Shown here piece by piece: positions 16,487 through 25,225 of a stretch of DNA of 64,000 bases. Position 1 is the first letter of the stretch, and each line of letters starts with the position of its first letter. A model generated the notes under the pieces. It searched no databases, was not told where the DNA came from, and saw only the letters and a program-made list of their open reading frames with translations. This DNA comes from Clostridium sp. 1001275B_160808_H3 (lineage in GTDB: Bacteria > Bacillota > Clostridia > Clostridiales > Clostridiaceae), in assembly GCF_015550425.1 (NCBI RefSeq), contig NZ_JADNAT010000011.1, positions 62,001 to 126,000 on the forward strand, written 5' to 3'. A program made the translations under genes and the position numbers.

Positions 16487-17992
16487 TTATTTATTTTTAT
16501 TAATTTTCTTTTCATATGAAGAATATAAAATTAAAGCTATAATAGCAAAAATTATAGGTCCTGCAATTTGAAAAATAGTAGATATATAATCTTTAGTTTC
16601 TAAAGCAGGTTGTAGTACAGTGAAGACATTAGCAAATCCAACTGTTAAAGTAACTATAATTGCGGCTACTGTTGCAAAGGAGTCCTTTTTATAAATTTCA
16701 AATGGTTTTTCAATTTCCTTTTTCTTTTTGAAAGATATAAAAGCAAATGATAAAAACATATATGGAATTGTCATTGCTACATTTCCCATTAAAACTAAAT
16801 AGTTTAAAAATACACTTGCACTTTTACCACCAAAGGATGTTATAAGTATTATTGCTACTACAATAATACATTGAATCCACATTGCATTCTTATGCATATT
16901 ATTTTCATCTTTTTCACTCCATGATTTTGGCCAAATTCCAGCAGGTGTTCCTTCTATCAATTGTTTTAAAGGCGAATATGCTAATGTAAAAAATGCACCA
17001 AGTAGTGCTAAAAACATTGCAAGGCCAATATATCTAGCAAACCAAGAACCAAGTATATTTATTGCATTTTGAGATAATCCTAAAACTTTTCCAATTTCCA
17101 CACCTAAATTTTTTATAACTATGTAAGATACATTTGCCATATTAACTTCAGAACCTTTTAAAATACTATTCCAATTTATAAAAAATCCTGTAAATAATAT
17201 TGCTAAAGAATATCCTATGGCAATTACTATTGCAGAAATTTTAATTCCTCTTGGAAACGTAACTTTAGGATTTTCAGTTGAATCAGCTAATCCTCCAACA
17301 ACCTCAAGACCACCATAAGCAAATAAGGCAAAAACTAAAAAACCTAAAATTCCTAAAGGTGATTGATATGATGGATTAGGTGATGTTATAAATGCATTAA
17401 TATCAATGGGTTCCGCAAACTTAAACTTATTTCCAATAAGGACTATTAATCCACCAATTATTAAAACTAAGTTAGCACTAGTTACAAATATTCCACCAAC
17501 AGAAGCTACTTTAGCAATTCCTTTAAGCCCTTTTGATGAAATAAATGTTATTAATATAACAAAAATTGATCCTAGTATAGCAAGTGTTCTTGGTGCATTT
17601 AATCCAAATAAAGACCAAGTAGAAGTATTATCTGATCCAAAAATTAAATTTGATAAAGGAACCCAAATTGAAGATGATACATTAACCATCCAAATTAAAT
17701 AAGAACTATACCACATAAATGTACCAACAAAGGCATATTTAGGACCAATTGATTTATCCATCCAAGTATATATTCCACCACTTTCGTTTCTGAAGGCTGC
17801 CCCATATTCAGCCATCATAAAAGCATATGGTAAAAAGAAAAAAATTGCTGAAAATAGATACCAAGGTATTGCTGAATATCCCATTAAATAAAACGCTCTA
17901 GGAATATTATTAAATCCGTAAACTGATGTGAAAATCATTAATATAAGTGCGGATAAGGTTAACTTACCACTATCTAATTTTTTATTTCCCAC
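16487..17992 (-). CDS. yjeM: YjeM-type APC family amino-acid transporter (glutamate/GABA antiporter group)
   Basis: 501 residues with twelve or more transmembrane helices. Stretches such as AFYLMGYSAIPWYLFSA, MMAEYGAAFRNESGGIY and FALFAYGGLEVVGGL closely follow E. coli YjeM, which belongs to the GadC-like part of the APC superfamily. The substrate of YjeM is not settled, so glutamate/GABA is only a family label. GTG start behind AGGAGG. Monocistronic; no decarboxylase gene lies nearby to suggest acid resistance. Confidence 0.85.
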   Translation of the reverse strand: MGNKKLDSGKLTLSALILMIFTSVYGFNNIPRAFYLMGYSAIPWYLFSAIFFFLPYAFMMAEYGAAFRNESGGIYTWMDKSIGPKYAFVGTFMWYSSYLIWMVNVSSSIWVPLSNLIFGSDNTSTWSLFGLNAPRTLAILGSIFVILITFISSKGLKGIAKVASVGGIFVTSANLVLIIGGLIVLIGNKFKFAEPIDINAFITSPNPSYQSPLGILGFLVFALFAYGGLEVVGGLADSTENPKVTFPRGIKISAIVIAIGYSLAILFTGFFINWNSILKGSEVNMANVSYIVIKNLGVEIGKVLGLSQNAINILGSWFARYIGLAMFLALLGAFFTLAYSPLKQLIEGTPAGIWPKSWSEKDENNMHKNAMWIQCIIVVAIILITSFGGKSASVFLNYLVLMGNVAMTIPYMFLSFAFISFKKKKEIEKPFEIYKKDSFATVAAIIVTLTVGFANVFTVLQPALETKDYISTIFQIAGPIIFAIIALILYSSYEKKINKNK

Positions 17993-18236
17993 GATTAAAC
18001 CTCCTTAAATTACTAATTAAAATTATTTTGTTCAATATTGGAGTAATATATTAAGGGAAGTTTACCCATTTTTAATGTTATAATTATTAATAACTTTTGC
18101 AAAGATATGATATAATTTACTATGGAATTATATATTGGTTAATTTGTAAAATACTAAAGAGAGATCTATATTTTGATTTTGATAACTAGCATAATTGAAT
18201 ATATCTATAATAAATTAAAGTAGAAAGGTGAAGAAG

Positions 18237-19139
18237 ATGGAAAAGATTAAATTAAGCAATACTTTAGAAATGTCTAGAATAGTTCATGGACATTGGAGAC
18301 TTATGGATTGGAATTTAAGCAATAAAGAATTATTAAAATTAGTAGAAGAAGTTTATGAATTAGGCATAACGACAATAGATCATGCAGATATATATGGAAA
18401 CTTTTGTTGTGAGGAAAAGTTTGGTGATGCATTAAATTTAAAAAAAGAATTAAGAGAAAAACTACAAATAGTAACTAAGTGTGGTATTAAATTCCCATCA
18501 ATTAATAGACCAGAAAATAAATCACATTGTTATGATACAAGTAAAGAACATATAATAAAATCAGCCGAAAGATCTTTAAAAAACTTTAAAACAGATTATT
18601 TAGATCTTTTATTAATTCATAGAGTAGATGCGTTATTAAATCCAGAAGAAGTAGCAGAGGCATTTTCAAAATTAAAAAGTGAAGGGAAAGTAAGAAATTT
18701 TGGATTATCTAACTTTTTACCATCACAATTTAATATGTTAAATTCATATTTAGATGAAAAATTAGTAACAAATCAAATTGAAATATCTCCTTTAAATTTA
18801 GAGCATTTTGAAAATGGAACACTTGATTTAATGCTTGAAAAAAGAGTAAAGCCAATGGCATGGTCACCTCTTGCTGGAGGGAGAATATTTAATGGTGAGG
18901 ATGAAGCAGCAATTAGAGTTAGAAAGGTTTTAAATAAAATAAAAGAAGAAGTTTCTGCAAATGATATTGATGAAGTTGTATATGCATGGATCCTAATGCA
19001 TCCAAGTAAAATTATGCCTATAGTTGGGTCAGGTAATATAGATAGAATTAAATCAGCTGTTAGAGCAACTAAAATAAATCTTACAAGAGATCAATGGTTT
19101 GAAATTTATGTAGCAGGAAGAGGAGTAGATATTCCTTAA
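18237..19139 (+). CDS. ydhF: Aldo/keto reductase, YdhF-like
   Basis: 300 residues, a TIM-barrel NADPH-dependent oxidoreductase. The tetrad residues are visible: TIDHADIYG (Asp and Tyr), VTKCG (Lys) and LLLIHRVD (His). HGHWRLMDWN near the start, TNQIEISPLN and the ending RDQWFEIYVAGRGVDIP match E. coli YdhF. The start is ATG 18237 with AGGTGA 8 bases upstream; an in-frame GTG at 18228 overlaps that site. Physiological substrate unknown. Confidence 0.9.
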   Translation: MEKIKLSNTLEMSRIVHGHWRLMDWNLSNKELLKLVEEVYELGITTIDHADIYGNFCCEEKFGDALNLKKELREKLQIVTKCGIKFPSINRPENKSHCYDTSKEHIIKSAERSLKNFKTDYLDLLLIHRVDALLNPEEVAEAFSKLKSEGKVRNFGLSNFLPSQFNMLNSYLDEKLVTNQIEISPLNLEHFENGTLDLMLEKRVKPMAWSPLAGGRIFNGEDEAAIRVRKVLNKIKEEVSANDIDEVVYAWILMHPSKIMPIVGSGNIDRIKSAVRATKINLTRDQWFEIYVAGRGVDIP

Positions 19140-19160
19140 GCAATAAAATTTACAAATTAA

Positions 19161-19208
19161 AACAGGAGCTGTCGCATAATTAAATGGCTATATGCGACAA
19201 CCCCTGTT
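19161..19208. terminator. Hairpin between convergent genes
   Basis: An 18-base stem with two mismatches (19161-19178 with 19191-19208) and a 12-base loop. The U-tracts are weak on both sides, so termination is likely but not certain. Confidence 0.55.
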
Positions 19209-19224
19209 ATATTAAAGTTAAAAA

Positions 19225-19647
19225 TTAAGTTCTAAAATCAAATTTATGAGAACATCTTTTACAGGTTACTACTATTTTGCCTTTTTTTCGAGGTAATCTT
19301 AATTTTTGACCACAACTTGGACATTTTGTTATTTTAAAGTTTTTCTTTTCATTTATCTTATTTTCTATTATTTTAAAAAGGAAAGTAAGATTATTTAAAT
19401 CAAGTGGTGGCATATTGCTTGGAATTGTAAATCCAAGCTTTGATAGCGGTTTATTAATAAATGTAACAAAAGAATTAAGTTCTCTTCTTCTTTTATATAT
19501 ATCTTTAGAAAATACTCTAAAGATAGCAATTAAAAGTACGGCATAACCAATTATCCTTGTATAATGAGAAAAATTAAGTAATGAACTTAAAAATAATAAA
19601 ACTAAAGTTAGTATATCTACTCCATATGTACCTTTTAAGAATCCCAT
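19225..19647 (-). CDS. Small membrane protein with C-terminal zinc ribbon
   Basis: 140 residues. Two transmembrane helices at about 10-28 and 32-46, a basic segment KRRREL, and a C-terminal zinc ribbon with two CxxC knuckles (KCPSCGQKLRLPR and VTCKRCSHKF). Such ribbons are widespread in small Firmicutes membrane proteins of unknown role. ATG behind GAGGTG. Isolated on the minus strand. Confidence 0.7.
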   Translation of the reverse strand: MGFLKGTYGVDILTLVLLFLSSLLNFSHYTRIIGYAVLLIAIFRVFSKDIYKRRRELNSFVTFINKPLSKLGFTIPSNMPPLDLNNLTFLFKIIENKINEKKNFKITKCPSCGQKLRLPRKKGKIVVTCKRCSHKFDFRT

Positions 19648-19795
19648 TTAAACACCTCTATTATAATATATTAAATATATTATAATACAAAGAACTAGCT
19701 TCTTCAATTTATATGACATTATATATTATTGGGATTGTATTTTAGAAGCATATATAGTTAAATATATATAGCAATAAATCATGAGGTGAATATAA

Positions 19796-20134
19796 ATGAA
19801 AGATAGAATTCCAAAAGATTATTTAGTTAGAATAACAAAAGCATCAACTTATTTCATTTTTAGGAATGGCCCAGTTAAAAAGTTATATGATGATGGTAAA
19901 CTAGAAGATTCAGATATTAGGGAAATGCAAATATATATGCAAAATCATCTAGCATATTTATATAATGTTCTATTAGAAGAAAATGATTTAAAAAAGTTTG
20001 ATTTGATTATTTCTACAATGGACAAGTTTTATATAAATGATTCTGAAGAGGTTGAGTTTGATGATGATGGATTTGATGATTTTTATAATAAATTATTCAA
20101 TGAAGTTATGGAAACTATAAAGATTAAAAAATAG
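19796..20134 (+). CDS. Conserved hypothetical protein, 112 residues
   Basis: A small soluble protein, helical in the first half and very acidic near residues 80-95 (DSEEVEFDDDGFDD). No signal peptide or membrane helix. RBS GAGGTG. No recognised domain. It precedes the CmpB-type membrane protein by 89 bases and may share its transcript. Confidence 0.6.
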   Translation: MKDRIPKDYLVRITKASTYFIFRNGPVKKLYDDGKLEDSDIREMQIYMQNHLAYLYNVLLEENDLKKFDLIISTMDKFYINDSEEVEFDDDGFDDFYNKLFNEVMETIKIKK

Positions 20135-20223
20135 ATTACAACCATATTTTAATAAAAACTTAAGCTTAGGAGTTATAATTAACTATAATTATTATAATAA
20201 TATAACATCCTGGGGGGATTTTT

Positions 20224-20907
20224 ATGTGGTTTTTCAACATTATTTTATATTTTAGTATATATAGTTTTCTTGGATGGGGTTGTGAAGTTATTTATTGTTC
20301 AATACTAGCTAAGAAGCTTATAAATCGAGGTTTTTTAAAAGGACCAGTGTGCCCTGTTTATGGGTTTGGTGCAATTTTTGTTATTTATATAATGAAATGG
20401 ATGAGTATTGATTCTACAATTTTAGTGTTTATTTTTGGCGGTGTGATTGCTTCTATAATAGAGTTTATTGCAGATATTTTATTAGAATCTGTATTTCATA
20501 CAAGGTTATGGAATTATTCAGATAGAAAATTTAATATTAAAGGTAGGGTTTGTTTACTAAATTCAAGTTTATTTGCAATTTTATCAGTTGTATTGATAAA
20601 GATACTTCATCCTTTTATATTAGGTATAGTAAGTAGTTTAAGTTCAATTACTATAATAATAGTATCGATTTTATGTATAGTGTTATTATTAATCGATGGT
20701 GTATTAACAGTTAAAGAAGTAATTAACTTAAATATAACTTTAAAAAATATGAATATTTTAGAGGAAATTAAGAAAGAGTTAAAATTAAAGAAACATAAAA
20801 GATTTATTCAAGCTTTTCCTCAATTAGAGCATAAAAAATATATGAAAGAATTAGGAAAGCTTAAAGAACTTATTAAAGAATCTATGAAAAATAGTAAAAA
20901 GGTATAA
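20224..20907 (+). CDS. Putative ABC-transporter permease-like membrane protein (CmpB/PF06541 family)
   Basis: 227 residues with five transmembrane helices. The signature FLGWGCEVIYCS, RGFLKGPVCPVYGFGA and LWNYSDRKFNIKGRVCL marks the clostridial family labelled ABC_trans_CmpB. No ATPase or binding protein is adjacent, and the biochemical function of the family is not established. The C-terminal 60 residues are cytoplasmic and Lys-rich. Strong RBS GGGGGG before the ATG. Confidence 0.75.
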   Translation: MWFFNIILYFSIYSFLGWGCEVIYCSILAKKLINRGFLKGPVCPVYGFGAIFVIYIMKWMSIDSTILVFIFGGVIASIIEFIADILLESVFHTRLWNYSDRKFNIKGRVCLLNSSLFAILSVVLIKILHPFILGIVSSLSSITIIIVSILCIVLLLIDGVLTVKEVINLNITLKNMNILEEIKKELKLKKHKRFIQAFPQLEHKKYMKELGKLKELIKESMKNSKKV

Positions 20908-20951
20908 CTTTTTTGTTATATGTAAAGATTTATTATTATGGAGGTGAAGCT

Positions 20952-21365
20952 ATGTACATCGCATTTGGAAGAAAAGTGGTTGATACAGAGGAAGTAAAAA
21001 ATGAAATTGAAAATAATTCAGAGTTTAAAGTAATTAAAGATATGAGTAAAGGGACAAAAAGAGAAGACACATTGGCTTTTAACTTAAGCATAGATATAAA
21101 TACACTAAATGGAATTATTGAAGATGATTATAATATAGATGAGTTAAATGAAGATGAGCTTTTTGATGAATACATGAGTTTATCAGAAGAGTTAGCTACA
21201 GATATGGAAGATATCTTACCAGATGAAGCTATTATAGATATAAAAGCTTATAAATGGGATCCATCTGATAATGATATAAAGCTTATAATAGCAGCAACAC
21301 ATGAAGATACTGGTGAAGGTAAACTTAAAGATGTAATGAGAAGATTAATAACTCAATTAGAATAA
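20952..21365 (+). CDS. Conserved hypothetical acidic protein, 137 residues
   Basis: No family recognised. The middle is very acidic (IDELNEDELFDEYM); the ends look like an alpha/beta fold. Start at ATG 20952, directly after the textbook RBS GGAGGTGA; an earlier in-frame TTG lacks one. Lies 44 bases after the CmpB-like gene and ends in a terminator, so it is probably the last gene of that transcript. Confidence 0.6.
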   Translation: MYIAFGRKVVDTEEVKNEIENNSEFKVIKDMSKGTKREDTLAFNLSIDINTLNGIIEDDYNIDELNEDELFDEYMSLSEELATDMEDILPDEAIIDIKAYKWDPSDNDIKLIIAATHEDTGEGKLKDVMRRLITQLE

Positions 21366-21366
21366 T

Positions 21367-21401
21367 AAAAAGTCGCCATATTTAAATTATGGTGACTTTT
21401 T
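21367..21401 (+). terminator. Rho-independent terminator
   Basis: A 14-bp stem (21367-21380 with 21388-21401, one G-U), 7-base loop, and T-run within and after the right arm. Confidence 0.8.
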
Positions 21402-21447
21402 AGCTTTAAGCTATAATTTTGTAATGTGAGAATAGCTTTATTATGAA

Positions 21448-21543
21448 TTATTTTTTCTTTTTTGAGTTCTTTTTTGATGACTCTTTTTTGCTGTTTTTTT
21501 TATCTTTGGAGTCATTCTTTTTGTTTTGGTTGGATTTACTCAT
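21448..21543 (-). CDS. Very small lysine-rich protein, 31 residues
   Basis: ATG at 21543 preceded by TAGGAGAATACA, a good ribosome site. The peptide is made almost only of Lys, Ser, Asn and Asp (it opens MSKSNQNKKNDSKDKK and ends KKNSKKKK). This is unlike random translation of noncoding DNA in being fully open with a proper RBS, but poly-A-rich DNA can produce such frames by chance. If real, it is a basic, disordered peptide that may bind nucleic acid or ribosomes. Confidence 0.45.
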   Translation of the reverse strand: MSKSNQNKKNDSKDKKNSKKESSKKNSKKKK

Positions 21544-21603
21544 TGTATTCTCCTAAATAATTATTTAATTAATAATATTATCTTATCTTGTAGAATATAC
21601 TGA

Positions 21604-21744
21604 AAATTTAATGAAAATAGAATTATAGCTATTAATCTTTCAAGTGGAGAAAGAAAACTGCATACATTAGATGAGTATATGGTAATAGATGATTTTGAGA
21701 AATTATCTAATTTAATACTAGAAATAATTAAAGCAAGTAAATAA
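21604..21744 (+). pseudogene. Probable gene remnant (C-terminal fragment, no start)
   Basis: An open frame of 46 codons after a TGA, with no start codon or ribosome site at its head, ending at TAA 21742 and followed by a terminator. Its content (IIAINLSSGERKLHTLDEYM, then DDFEKLSNLILEI) looks like a real C-terminal alpha/beta segment rather than noise. Best read as the tail of a deleted gene; the parent family was not recognised. Confidence 0.4.
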
Positions 21745-21746
21745 AA

Positions 21747-21790
21747 AAATAAGGAGTAGTAACCTTAGTAAGGCACTGCTCCTTATTTAG
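21747..21790. terminator. Terminator between the remnant and the J-domain gene
   Basis: A 14-bp stem (21747-21760 with 21775-21788, one G-U). A-run on the left and T-rich right side fit use in both directions. Confidence 0.7.
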
Positions 21791-21812
21791 TTTTATAGTA
21801 GGTAGCAATAAA

Positions 21813-22334
21813 TTAGCACATTCCGCCACTACCACCGCCCATGTTTCCGCCACCACAAGCATTCATATTATTTTGAGTAGTTCCTTGAGAACTGTTTTGC
21901 TTGTAGTAATTAATTATTTCATTAGAGCGCATTCTTAAGGTGTTTAGGGTTTTAGCATATTCTTCATTTTCAGGATCAAGCTCTGTAGCAGTTACTATAT
22001 GCTGAACTCCCATGTCAAACCAGCCTTTCTTAAAATAAACAAAGCCTTTTAAGTAATTCCATTCAGCAGAGTCTTTTAAATCTAAAAGATTTAATTTACT
22101 TTCAGCAATTGGAATATTATTATTATCAATAAGTGTTCTGATTTCTTTATATACTGCACCATTAATTAATACATCATAAGCCATATTAGCTTCGGAAAGA
22201 ACTTCTTCAGCAAGTGGACGAGTTTGAAAATCTGGGTTATTAGTACCGTATTCATCTAATATGTTTTTATAAGCTTGTTTAATTTCTTCCTTGGAAGATT
22301 CTGGAGTAACCCCTAAAATTTTATATGGATCCAA
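21813..22334 (-). CDS. J-domain protein lacking the HPD motif, with Gly/Cys tail
   Basis: 173 residues. The N-terminus DPYKILGVTPESSKEEIKQA matches helices I-II of a DnaJ domain, and AEEVLSEANMAYDVL matches helix III. Between them the family has YHPD; here it reads EYGTNNPDF, so the HPD needed to stimulate DnaK ATPase is missing. A helical TPR-like middle (residues 75-145) and a tail CGGGNMGGGSGGMC follow. TTG start with AAGGA upstream. Such proteins are common in Clostridium; the role is unknown, and canonical DnaK co-chaperone activity is unlikely. Confidence 0.75.
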   Translation of the reverse strand: MDPYKILGVTPESSKEEIKQAYKNILDEYGTNNPDFQTRPLAEEVLSEANMAYDVLINGAVYKEIRTLIDNNNIPIAESKLNLLDLKDSAEWNYLKGFVYFKKGWFDMGVQHIVTATELDPENEEYAKTLNTLRMRSNEIINYYKQNSSQGTTQNNMNACGGGNMGGGSGGMC

Positions 22335-22496
22335 AATAGTTTCACATCCTTCATATTTATATACTTATTATAAATATATAGTTAATCATGAAATTATGTT
22401 ACAAATTAAGTTCGTCATAAATTTTAAATATATTTGGAAAGAAGACAATAATGTGATAAATTAATTTTATAAATATAAATAAAAAGGAGATAACAA

Positions 22497-23372
22497 ATGA
22501 CGAGATTTAAAAAAATATATATAGAAACAACTAATATCTGTAATTTAAGTTGTAATTTTTGCCCTAAAACAAGTAGACAATTAGGGTTTATGAGCGTAGA
22601 AAGCTTTGATGAAATAATAAATAAGATTAAGGGATATACTAATCATATTTACTTACATTTAATGGGTGAACCATTTTTAAATAAGAATTTAGAAACATTC
22701 CTAAAAATAGCAAAAGAAGAAGATTTAAAAGTAAATATAACAACAAATGGAACATTAATAAATAAAGTTAAAGATATAATAATAGACTCAAAAGCAGTAA
22801 GGCAAATAAATATATCATTACATAGTTTCGAAGCTAATGATAATGATATAGAATTTAATGAATATATAAATAATGTTTTAGATTTTATTAATGAATCTAC
22901 TGAAAAAGGTGAAACAATTTGTGCTCTTAGACTTTGGAATATAGATACAGATGAATTAAAAGCAAATAATAATTTAAATTCACAAATAATAAAGTTAATA
23001 GAAGATAAATTAAACCTTGAATTTAACTTATTAGAAGCTTTAAAAGAAAAAAAGAGATTGAAGCTAAAGGATAAAGTATATTTAAATATGGCAGAAAAAT
23101 TTAGTTGGCCAGATGCAAACTTATCATTAATAAGTGAAGATGTATTTTGTCATGGTCTTAGAGATCAAATTGGAATATTACTTGATGGAACGGTTGTGCC
23201 ATGTTGTCTAGATAGCGAAGGAAAAATACCTTTAGGTAATATTTTTGAACAAAGTTTAGGAGATATAATAACATCTGAAAGAGCAAGAAATATATATGAT
23301 GGATTTTCAAGAAGACGTGCAGTAGAAGATTTATGTAAAAGATGTGGATATGCAAAAAGAAATTTTAAATAA
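22497..23372 (+). CDS. Radical SAM protein with SPASM-type C-terminus
   Basis: 291 residues. The radical SAM cluster motif CNLSCNFC (CxxxCxxC) follows the usual ETTNI at residues 11-15. GEPFLNK and ITTNGTLI are typical AdoMet-binding strands. The C-terminal third has Cys residues VFCHGL, VPCCLDSEG and LCKRCG that fit an auxiliary SPASM cluster. SPASM enzymes often modify peptides, but no precursor peptide is seen nearby, so the substrate is unknown. RBS AAGGAG. The next gene begins 20 bases downstream. Confidence 0.85.
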   Translation: MTRFKKIYIETTNICNLSCNFCPKTSRQLGFMSVESFDEIINKIKGYTNHIYLHLMGEPFLNKNLETFLKIAKEEDLKVNITTNGTLINKVKDIIIDSKAVRQINISLHSFEANDNDIEFNEYINNVLDFINESTEKGETICALRLWNIDTDELKANNNLNSQIIKLIEDKLNLEFNLLEALKEKKRLKLKDKVYLNMAEKFSWPDANLSLISEDVFCHGLRDQIGILLDGTVVPCCLDSEGKIPLGNIFEQSLGDIITSERARNIYDGFSRRRAVEDLCKRCGYAKRNFK

Positions 23373-23392
23373 TAGATGTTTGGAGTGATAAG

Positions 23393-24367
23393 GTGAAGTA
23401 TGTTTATAATTTAGCAGTAAAAATGTCCATTTCAGCAACTGTATCATTAATACTTGCTAATTTATTAAATTTACAATTTTCAGCTGTTGCAGCTGTAATA
23501 GCAATTTTAAGTATTCAAGATACAAGAAAAAAAGCATTAATAGTTGGTAAAAATAGAGTAGTTGCTTGTGTAATAGCAATTTTATTATCAGTTTTAATAT
23601 ATGGTTTTATAGGACAAAATCCTATTACTTTTGCAATATTTCTTTTGATTTTTATACCAGTAACATCAAGATTAAATATATCTGAAGGAATGGTACCAGC
23701 TGTTGTATTATCAACTCATTTACTTATTGCAAATCCAATTAATTTTTATTGGGTGGTTAATGAAACTTTAATTATGATAGTTGGTGTTGGAGTAGCCTCT
23801 ATAGCAAATTTATTTATGCCATCTCTCCAGTATAAATTTAATGAAGATAAGGAATATATAGAGAGAAATTATAGATTGATTTTGTCTAAAATGTCTAAGT
23901 CACTTGTAACTCATACTGTAGATATTGATGAGGAATTTCTAATGAAAGATTTAGAAATAAGGATAAATGAAAGCTGTGAAAGGGCTTATAAAATAGTAAA
24001 CAATAGCTTTCTAAAAAGTGATTCTTATTATACTGATTATATGAATATGAGAAAAAATCAGTTTAATATAATAAAAAAGCTAAGATCTCATTTTGAAAAG
24101 TTTTATATGTCTTTTGAACAGACTCATATGATATCTAAGTTTACAAAAAGTGTTGCTGATCAAATTAAAGATACAAATGATTGTAAGGAGCTATTAGAAG
24201 AGCTAGAAATATTAAAAAATGATTTTAAAAAAATGGCATTGCCAAAGACAAGAGAAGAGTTTGAAAATAGAGCACAGCTTTTACAATTTTTAAACGATAT
24301 GGAAGATTTACTAAATATGAAAAGGAATTTTGTTTTGAATTATAATTTGTTTATCAATAATAAGTAG
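23393..24367 (+). CDS. Aromatic acid exporter-like membrane protein (ArAE/FUSC family)
   Basis: 324 residues: five or six transmembrane helices in the first 150 (LQFSAVAAVIAILSIQDTRKKA is typical of ArAE_1), then a cytoplasmic helical domain of 170 residues. GTG start with GGAG 8 bases before. The family includes p-hydroxybenzoate efflux-type carriers, but the substrate here is not known. May be cotranscribed with the radical SAM gene. Confidence 0.8.
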   Translation: MKYVYNLAVKMSISATVSLILANLLNLQFSAVAAVIAILSIQDTRKKALIVGKNRVVACVIAILLSVLIYGFIGQNPITFAIFLLIFIPVTSRLNISEGMVPAVVLSTHLLIANPINFYWVVNETLIMIVGVGVASIANLFMPSLQYKFNEDKEYIERNYRLILSKMSKSLVTHTVDIDEEFLMKDLEIRINESCERAYKIVNNSFLKSDSYYTDYMNMRKNQFNIIKKLRSHFEKFYMSFEQTHMISKFTKSVADQIKDTNDCKELLEELEILKNDFKKMALPKTREEFENRAQLLQFLNDMEDLLNMKRNFVLNYNLFINNK

Positions 24368-24383
24368 AAATATCAAATTAAGT

Positions 24384-24422
24384 AAATATTTTACAACTAT
24401 TAAGATGTGTTGTAAAATATTT
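24384..24422 (+). repeat. 14-bp inverted repeat touching the RBS of the ABC transporter
   Basis: Perfect arms 24384-24397 and 24409-24422 with an 11-base loop. There is no U-tract; the right arm ends two bases before GGGAG, the ribosome site of the next gene. It may be a transcription end for the exporter gene, an operator, or an RNA hairpin that affects translation. Confidence 0.5.
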
Positions 24423-24438
24423 ATGGGAGATGATATTT

Positions 24439-25221
24439 ATGGAAAATAATCAAATACTAGAATTAATAGATTTAAAAAAGAGTTTTGGAGAAAAACAAGT
24501 ATTAAAGGGAATAGACCTCAAAATAAACAAGGGGACAATTATAGGATATATAGGACCAAATGGAGCAGGTAAAAGTACTACAGTTAAATTAATTATGGGA
24601 CTAGTTACTGGATATACTGGAGAAATAAGAATATTTGGTGAAGATATATCTAATGGAGATGAGAGTTATAAAAGAAAATTAGGATATGTTCCTGAAGTAC
24701 CTGAAATATATGATAGTTTAACAGGAAAAGAGTATCTTACTTTTATAGCGCAATTATATGAAATGGATTATGATAAAGCTGATGATAAGGCAAGAAAGCT
24801 TATGGACATATTAGGAATAGCAGATGTTTATGAAAAGAGAATTTCATCATATTCAAAAGGTATGAAGCAAAAGTTAATACTAATATCAAGCTTGCTTCAT
24901 AATCCAGAAATATTATTTTTAGACGAGCCTTTAAGTGGGTTAGATGCTAATAGTGTAATGATTATTAAAGAGATACTTTCATATCTTGCAAAAGAAGGAA
25001 AAACAATTTTTTACTCATCTCATATAATGGAAGTAGTTGAAAAAATAAGTGATAGAATAATATTGATAAATAATGGTGAAATAGTTGCAGATGGAAATTT
25101 TGAAGAATTAAAGAGTAATTATAAGGAAAGTTCACTTGAAAGCATATTTAATGAAGTAACAGGATTCCACCAATATAAAGAATTAGCCGAAAACTTCATA
25201 TCTGTAGTTAAAGAGGTATAG
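24439..25221 (+). CDS. ABC transporter ATP-binding protein
   Basis: 260 residues with Walker A (GPNGAGKST), Q-loop region YVPEVPE, signature YSKGMKQKL, Walker B (LFLDEPLSGLD) and switch His (SSHIMEVV). The ABC-2 type exporter class fits its fused context with a large permease 4 bases downstream. Start at ATG 24439, 10 bases after GGGAG; an upstream in-frame ATG at 24430 is too close to it. Substrate unknown. Confidence 0.9.
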   Translation: MENNQILELIDLKKSFGEKQVLKGIDLKINKGTIIGYIGPNGAGKSTTVKLIMGLVTGYTGEIRIFGEDISNGDESYKRKLGYVPEVPEIYDSLTGKEYLTFIAQLYEMDYDKADDKARKLMDILGIADVYEKRISSYSKGMKQKLILISSLLHNPEILFLDEPLSGLDANSVMIIKEILSYLAKEGKTIFYSSHIMEVVEKISDRIILINNGEIVADGNFEELKSNYKESSLESIFNEVTGFHQYKELAENFISVVKEV

Positions 25222-25225
25222 AAGT

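Noticed and set aside
22497..23372. A ribosomally made peptide (sactipeptide-type) cluster around the radical SAM/SPASM protein
   Set aside because: No short precursor gene, protease or dedicated exporter pattern was found around it; the neighbour is an ArAE-like protein.
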